From positions 1 through 16,328 of the forward strand of contig CAMZAY010000004.1 of NCBI GenBank assembly GCA_947304365.1: a stretch of 16,328 nt of DNA. The letters run 5' to 3'. Within the stretch, counting starts at the first letter, position 1; every line of letters starts with the position of its first letter. The translations under genes were made by a program, and so were the position numbers. The stretch comes from an uncultured Clostridia bacterium. GTDB lineage: Bacteria > Bacillota > Clostridia > Christensenellales > CAG-138. A model generated the notes under the pieces. That model was not told where the DNA came from. It searched no databases and worked only from the letters and a program-made list of their open reading frames with translations. Below are positions 14,948 through 16,328 of this stretch, piece after piece.

Positions 14948-16087
14948 ATGAATCACCAATCGGTGTTTCCCGCTCCGGCGGCATCGGGTCATAGGGCTCG
15001 GCCCTTGCAAGTTGCCTTTACGAACTTTGTGACGGTGCTCGAAAACGATCCGCGGCTCGAGGGCGCCATACGACTCAACGAAATGAACGGCAGAGTCCAC
15101 ATAGTCAAACCTCTTGGCTGGAAGAGAGAGAAGGACGGCGCGATAACCGATACCGATATCAACTACATCCGCCTTCTCATTGAACAGACCTATGGGCTCG
15201 TTGGAGAGAAACCCGCGGTATCGGCAATCGATATCGTCGCCAACGAAAACCGCTATCATCCCATCAGGGAACTGATCTGTTCGTTCGATTGGGACGGTAA
15301 GGAGCGCATACGGTATGTTCTCCATCATTTCCTCGGAGCCGAGGTTGCCGATTTGCTTACCTGCGCGGATTGCGGGCACAAGCTGTGGTTCCACGTCAAC
15401 ACGGTGAACAAGGCGATAAGGTTTTTTTCCTGCTCGAACTATGTGAAGGACTACCGCGGCACCTGCCCGACAAGGCACTATATCCGCGAGGATGCGCTTT
15501 ACGAGGTCGTAAGGCTTGAACTCCGCAGACTCTCCGCCTTTCTGCAGGAAGACGAGACTGCCTTTGCGGAGCTGCTTTCAAAGAAGACGGGGGAAGAAGC
15601 AAGAGCCGAACGCACCGTTCTTGAGGGAGAGCTTCGCAAAGCGCGTCAGAGGAAGGAGCTTGTTGCAACCCTTTACGAAAAGCTCTATGAAGACAACGCT
15701 CTCGGCAAGGTGACCGACGAATGGTATTCGCATATGTCGCTGAAATACGAGGTCGAACGGGCAGAGCTGAAAGCGAAGATCGAAGAGCTCGAGCGTAAGC
15801 TCGCCGGTATGCGAACGGCGGCGAAAAACAATGAGTATTTCATCCGTGCAGTCCGCCGATTCATGGAGATGGATACGCTCACTGCTCCGCTGCTGAAAGA
15901 GCTTATCGACCGCATCGAGGTCTCTGAGGTTCAAGGCAAAGGCAAGAACCGCACCCAGCGGATCGTTATCCACTATCGCTTCGCAGGATACATCGACCTT
16001 GAAGAAAACTACGTCGAAAGCAATTTCAAGCAGGACACCAGACAGGGAGTTGCCGTCGAATATGTCCCGCACGCTGCGGGAGAGTAA
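14948..16087 (+). pseudogene. Chimeric remnant: VapE-like primase/helicase fragment joined to serine recombinase C-terminal half
   Basis: One open frame of 379 residues with two unrelated halves. Residues about 22-131 match the N-terminal part of VapE-like phage or plasmid proteins: NFVTVLENDP, VKPLGWKREKDG, TDTDINYIRLLIEQTYGL, AIDIVANENRYHP, DWDGKERIRYVLHHFLGA. From about residue 134 it is the C-terminal half of a large serine recombinase: a zinc ribbon (C139, C142, C162, C173) with TCADCGHKLWFH and HYIREDALYEVV, a coiled coil (about 205-290), and the C-terminal DUF4368-like end KNRTQRIVIHYRFAGYIDL. The ATPase core of VapE and the catalytic resolvase domain are both absent. The join is near 15340-15355. 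No ribosome binding site precedes the ATG, and a stop codon sits directly before it. Most likely an internal deletion in an integrated element fused two genes in frame; it should have no recombinase activity. Confidence 0.75.
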
Positions 16088-16111
16088 CACATAGTTCTTG
16101 ACAAAAGAAAA

Positions 16112-16147
16112 GCGAGTATTGACGTTAAATCCGTTGTCAATACTCGC
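16112..16147. terminator. Perfect 12-bp hairpin after the recombinase remnant
   Basis: GCGAGTATTGAC (16112-16123) pairs perfectly with GTCAATACTCGC (16136-16147) over a 12-nt loop, 25 bp after the stop codon. The T-rich tail (TTTTCTTTTG) is on the minus-strand side, so it would stop leftward transcription best. It may belong to the attachment region of the old element. Confidence 0.55.
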
Positions 16148-16149
16148 TA

Positions 16150-16178
16150 TGGAGCGGGTAAAGGGACTCTGAACCCCC
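16150..16178 (-). other. tRNA 3'-end-like fragment, possible attachment-site remnant
   Basis: Read on the minus strand the sequence GGGGGTTCAGAGTCCC followed by TTTACCCGCTCCA looks like a T-arm plus acceptor strand ending in CCA. The T-loop is imperfect (TTCAGAG, so no A at the usual position 58), and no matching 5' acceptor strand (GCGGGTA) is found upstream on that strand, so this is not a complete tRNA gene. Such fragments are often left where integrative elements insert in tRNA genes. Tentative. Confidence 0.35.
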
Positions 16179-16247
16179 ATTTCGCAGCTTTTTGATCGCT
16201 TGCGGACTTGAGTGAGCGAAATGAAGAATTCGGTTGGCGCCGAATTC
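16178..16247. repeat. Nested inverted repeats beside the recombinase remnant
   Basis: CATTTCGC (16178-16185) is repeated inverted as GCGAAATG (16216-16223), with 30 bp between. Immediately beside it GAATTCGG (16226-16233) pairs with CCGAATTC (16240-16247) over a 6-bp centre. Neither has a T-tract. Inverted arms of this kind can be recombinase binding sites or transcript structures; no further evidence is available. Confidence 0.5.
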
Positions 16248-16273
16248 GGGGTCCATCGTTCTTGCTCTGTACG

Positions 16274-16325
16274 AAAGGGGCTGTTGCAAATGCAAGAAAA
16301 TTGCAGGCAACAGCCTCTTTCTTTA
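16274..16325 (+). terminator. Intrinsic terminator near the right edge
   Basis: AAAGGGGCTGTTGC (16274-16287) pairs with GCAACAGCCTCTTT (16307-16320), a 14-bp stem with one G-T pair. The loop carries a small TGCAA/TTGCA stem. CTTT follows the TTT. No gene lies between it and the recombinase remnant, so it would end a long trailer or a transcript from the attachment region. Confidence 0.65.
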
Positions 16326-16328
16326 CGC

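Noticed and set aside
14812..14994. 60-codon ORF over the small RNA region
   Set aside because: It has no ribosome binding site, starts inside the promoter and runs through the terminator hairpin; composition is not protein-like.
16150..16240. Complete tRNA gene on the minus strand
   Set aside because: Only a degenerate T-arm and acceptor end are seen. No matching 5' acceptor strand, D-arm or anticodon arm could be placed in the next 90 bases.

Overview
The window looks like a chromosomal segment of a fairly GC-rich member of the Clostridia, probably a gut-type Oscillospirales/Ruminococcaceae-like or Lachnospirales-like bacterium. The reasons are strong AGGAGG-type ribosome binding sites, a response regulator with a SARP-like output, Gram-positive lipoproteins, a giant Cna-B/beta-solenoid surface protein, and debris of a large-serine-recombinase element. 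The taxonomic guess is inference from gene content only.

Left part (1-3540). A good sigma-A promoter (71-99) precedes a two-gene two-component system: a 7-TM LytS/YesM-type histidine kinase (198-1478), overlapping by ATGA a response regulator whose output is a SARP/OmpR-like winged helix instead of the usual LytTR or AraC domain (1475-2278). A terminator follows, and directly after it lies an 11-bp-period direct repeat (TTTGGACA twice) sitting 8 bp before a -10-like hexamer. This is the geometry of a SARP operator, in front of a membrane protein with an N-terminal DUF3592 domain (2466-3488).

Middle part (3540-12450). A truncated lipoprotein carrying only the first half of a prephenate dehydratase domain (3573-3929) is followed by a CstA-type transporter (3982-5469). 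After 21 bp comes a 2249-residue secreted protein (5491-12240), built of a signal peptide, an N-terminal domain, a beta-solenoid of ITINGG coils, an InlB-type repeat, about nine Cna-B-like domains (two with large helical insertions) and a C-terminal domain without any LPXTG or membrane anchor. A 41-residue ORF with a near-ideal ribosome binding site (12267-12392) closes the row. Close spacing suggests that cstA, the giant gene and the small ORF share a transcript.

Right part (12418-16328). A membrane-anchored DUF3089 alpha/beta hydrolase on the minus strand (12469-13572) has a clear promoter and terminator. It is divergent from a lipoprotein HAD-family phosphatase (13720-14775). Then come a candidate ~80-nt small RNA with its own extended -10 promoter and terminator (14812-14927), and a chimeric ORF joining part of a VapE-like primase/helicase to the C-terminal half of a large serine recombinase (14948-16087). 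The last 240 bp hold no gene but are dense in inverted repeats, with a tRNA 3'-end-like fragment and a terminator, as expected at the end of a decayed integrative element.

No complete mobile element, CRISPR array, rRNA or full tRNA was found. The most interesting leads are the SARP-like operator next to its presumed regulator, the small ORF after the giant adhesin, the giant protein's lack of an anchor and its helical insertions, the small RNA candidate, and the in-frame VapE/recombinase fusion.
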